Shown piece after piece: positions 5,059-6,305 of a stretch of 6,305 nucleotides of DNA. Positions within the stretch are counted from its first letter, which is position 1. Every line of letters begins with the position of its first letter. The stretch lies in the NCBI GenBank assembly GCA_030618475.1, contig JAUXDG010000167.1, positions 1-6,305 on the forward strand, in the 5' to 3' direction. The DNA is from Gammaproteobacteria bacterium. GTDB lineage: Bacteria; Pseudomonadota; Gammaproteobacteria; DSM-19610. A program made the position numbers and the translations under genes. The notes beneath the pieces were generated by a model, which was given only the letters and a program-made list of their open reading frames with translations, had not been told where the DNA came from and searched no databases.

Positions 5059-6132
5059 TTATATCGTTGAATCCTGTTCGTATTTCTTCAGCAAAATACC
5101 TTGCTCGCCGCAGCAGCTGGCGGCACACTTCCTGACCTGATGCATTTCCGCATCGCCGCCATTGAGATAAAACTCAATCGGTCGATTCTCCGCAGCGCAA
5201 TCGCAGCCCTTGTCATTATACACATACACATGCTCCAGACCCGCACGCTCAGCCGCCTCGCGCGCCTTGAACAGGGTTTGTTCCGGGGTCGGCGGCACGT
5301 CACTCAGTTTGTAGGCCGGAAAAAAACGGGTGATATGCCAGGGGCTGTCCTTACCCAGATTGTCCCGCACCCAGCAGGCAATCTCATAGTGTTCTTGCGG
5401 GTCGTCATTTTTTCCTGGAATGATATTGGTGCGGGTCTCTACGTGGATACCCAGTTCATGCGCCCTCCTGATGGCGTGCAGAACTTGCTCAACCCTCGCC
5501 GGACGGCAAATGTCCCGGTAGAAATCATCGCGCATGCTTTTTATATCTGAACACAGCACATCGATGTGTGGCGCCATCAGTTCGAGTGCTTCATCGCTAA
5601 CATAGCTGTTGGAGACATAGACAGTGTACAGACCGGCATCGTGTGCCAGTATGGACGTATCGATCACATATTCCAGCCAGACCGCCGGTTCCGAATAGGT
5701 GAAGGCAATACCCTGTACACCTGCCCGCTGTGCAGATTCAACCAGTGATTTCGGCGTTACCCAGGCTTCCCGGGATTCGCCTTTCGCCAGATCATCCAGC
5801 GCTTTCACACCCCAGGAGATGTCCAGATTATGGCACCCCCCACAACGGAAACTGCAGCCATAGCTGCCAACGGACATAACCCGTGTTCCGGGTCGGAAGT
5901 GTTTTACCGGCTTATCCTCAATGGCATCGATATCGATGGATGAGAGGATACCGTAGGACAGGTTATAGAGCGTGCCATTGCGATTCACGTGCGCCTGACA
6001 AAAACCACGCTGGCCGTGCCCGACTTTACAGCGCCACAGACACAGATTGCAGCGGACCGTGCCGTTTTCCAGCTTTTCCTGCAGGCGGGTCTCAACCAGT
6101 TGGTACTGTTCCGGAACACTCACATGATTCAC
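5059..6132 (-). CDS. amrS: AmmeMemoRadiSam-type radical SAM enzyme (AmrS-like)
   Basis: The 357 residues match the AmrS family, radical SAM enzymes of unknown substrate usually grouped with AmrA and AmrB. An N-terminal cysteine cluster (C28, C31, C35, C45) precedes the family stretch ending in IEDKPVKHFRPG (71-82). The radical SAM motif is C93-x3-C97-x2-C100, which binds the [4Fe-4S] cluster that cleaves S-adenosylmethionine. Further matches are TYSEPAVWLEY (145-155), DIKSMRDDFY (196-205), NIIPGKNDD (236-244) and ITRFFPAYKL (267-276). The C-terminus is unusual: the family's final CPxCG-like end is replaced by GCDC (C310, C312) and KCAASCC (C336, C340, C341). The listed start is GTG at 6130-6132. 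GTG three codons later (6121-6123) has GGTGA at 6129-6133 with five-base spacing and may be the true start. No amrA or amrB lies in the window. yggX follows 25 bp downstream. Confidence 0.92.
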   Translation of the reverse strand: MNHVSVPEQYQLVETRLQEKLENGTVRCNLCLWRCKVGHGQRGFCQAHVNRNGTLYNLSYGILSSIDIDAIEDKPVKHFRPGTRVMSVGSYGCSFRCGGCHNLDISWGVKALDDLAKGESREAWVTPKSLVESAQRAGVQGIAFTYSEPAVWLEYVIDTSILAHDAGLYTVYVSNSYVSDEALELMAPHIDVLCSDIKSMRDDFYRDICRPARVEQVLHAIRRAHELGIHVETRTNIIPGKNDDPQEHYEIACWVRDNLGKDSPWHITRFFPAYKLSDVPPTPEQTLFKAREAAERAGLEHVYVYNDKGCDCAAENRPIEFYLNGGDAEMHQVRKCAASCCGEQGILLKKYEQDSTI

Positions 6133-6150
6133 CCGCGGTTTAAAGTGTTA

Positions 6151-6156
6151 ATTATA
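6151..6156 (-). promoter_or_regulatory. Candidate -10 box of the amrS-yggX operon
   Basis: The minus strand carries a perfect TATAAT. Transcription would start about 10-15 bases before the GTG start codons. No clear -35 hexamer is found at 16-18 bp; the upstream DNA there is GGCTTAACT, part of the repeated 17-bp motif. A strong -10 with a poor -35 suggests an activator, or simply a moderate promoter. Confidence 0.45.
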
Positions 6157-6160
6157 ATGA

Positions 6161-6177
6161 AATGGCACTAAGTTAAG
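6161..6177 (+). repeat. 17-bp motif, inverted partner of 205-221
   Basis: AATGGCACTAAGTTAAG matches the minus strand at 205-221 at 15 of 17 positions. It lies in the promoter zone of amrS and 14 bp from the right palindromic repeat copy, so it may belong to the same repeat unit. Confidence 0.45.
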
Positions 6178-6191
6178 CCTATTTAGCCCAT

Positions 6192-6304
6192 TGTAGGGTC
6201 GAATTTATTCGACCAACCACGTCGCCATTCCCTCTATCATCCCTGATATAGCCACAATGTGGGTAGCCGCCAACAGCTACTGGCCGAATAAATTCGGCCC
6301 TACA
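6192..6304 (+). repeat. Complete 113-bp palindrome-tipped element (MITE-like, right copy)
   Basis: The element begins TGTAGGG and ends CCCTACA. Its 23-bp ends (6192-6214 and 6282-6304) are inverted repeats matching at 21 of 23 positions. Each end also contains its own perfect palindrome: GGTCGAAT-TT-ATTCGACC at 6197-6214 and GGCCGAAT-AA-ATTCGGCC at 6282-6299. The two T/C differences between the ends are paired so that each palindrome stays perfect, which suggests selection for the hairpins. The interior encodes no protein. Such size and structure fit a non-autonomous mobile element or an intergenic hairpin repeat family. Target-site duplications cannot be judged, because the window ends one base later. 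Confidence 0.75.
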
Positions 6305-6305
6305 G

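Noticed and set aside
5101..5550. 149-codon plus-strand frame antisense to the radical SAM gene
   Set aside because: The opposite strand carries clear AmrS motifs throughout; this frame has no recognisable domain or ribosome-binding site.
1..6305. CRISPR array, tRNA or rRNA genes, transposase genes
   Set aside because: No regularly spaced repeats, no cloverleaf or rRNA-like sequence, and no transposase motifs were seen on either strand.

Overview
The window looks like the chromosome of a Gammaproteobacterium with moderate GC content (roughly 50-55%, estimated by eye). This rests on the divergent LysR regulator/leuC pair, a YggX-type iron protein and an AmrS-type radical SAM enzyme. I would not go below class: several proteins differ enough from E. 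coli/Pseudomonas versions to suggest an environmental lineage. Nothing resembles a phage, plasmid or defence island. The mobile-type DNA seen consists of short palindromic repeats near both ends.

Layout. Bases 1-237 carry no confident gene. They hold a possible 3' end of a plus-strand ORF, a truncated copy of a palindrome-tipped repeat (100-169), and a 17-bp motif that recurs inverted near the right end. leuC (238-1656, minus) and a LysR-type regulator (1746-2627, plus) diverge from an AT-rich 89-bp control region with repeats and an inverted repeat. A 38-residue single-pass membrane protein (2640-2756, minus) lies tail-to-tail with the regulator. About 330 bp of mostly empty DNA, including a likely promoter, lead to an A-type iron-sulfur carrier (3090-3467, plus) with an unusual cysteine-rich C-terminus. 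An ATP-grasp carboxylate-amine ligase (3573-4739, plus) follows. Its first homologous residues are encoded upstream of its first ATG, in a stretch without a standard start codon. On the other strand, amrS (5059-6132) and yggX (4749-5033) form a probable two-gene operon. A complete 113-bp copy of the palindromic repeat closes the window (6192-6304).

How the genes fit together. The left half is leucine biosynthesis: LeuC needs a [4Fe-4S] cluster, and the divergent regulator probably controls it. leuD is not adjacent, which is unusual. The right half has an iron/Fe-S theme: an A-type carrier, the Fe(II)-handling protein YggX and a radical SAM enzyme. An uncharacterised ATP-grasp ligase appears linked to the A-type carrier by a TGATG overlap that is followed by a frame problem. 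The most interesting points are that carrier-ligase junction (recoding, non-standard start or sequence error), the altered cysteine pattern of the carrier, the cysteine-rich tail of the AmrS-like protein, the unlisted small membrane protein and the repeat family.
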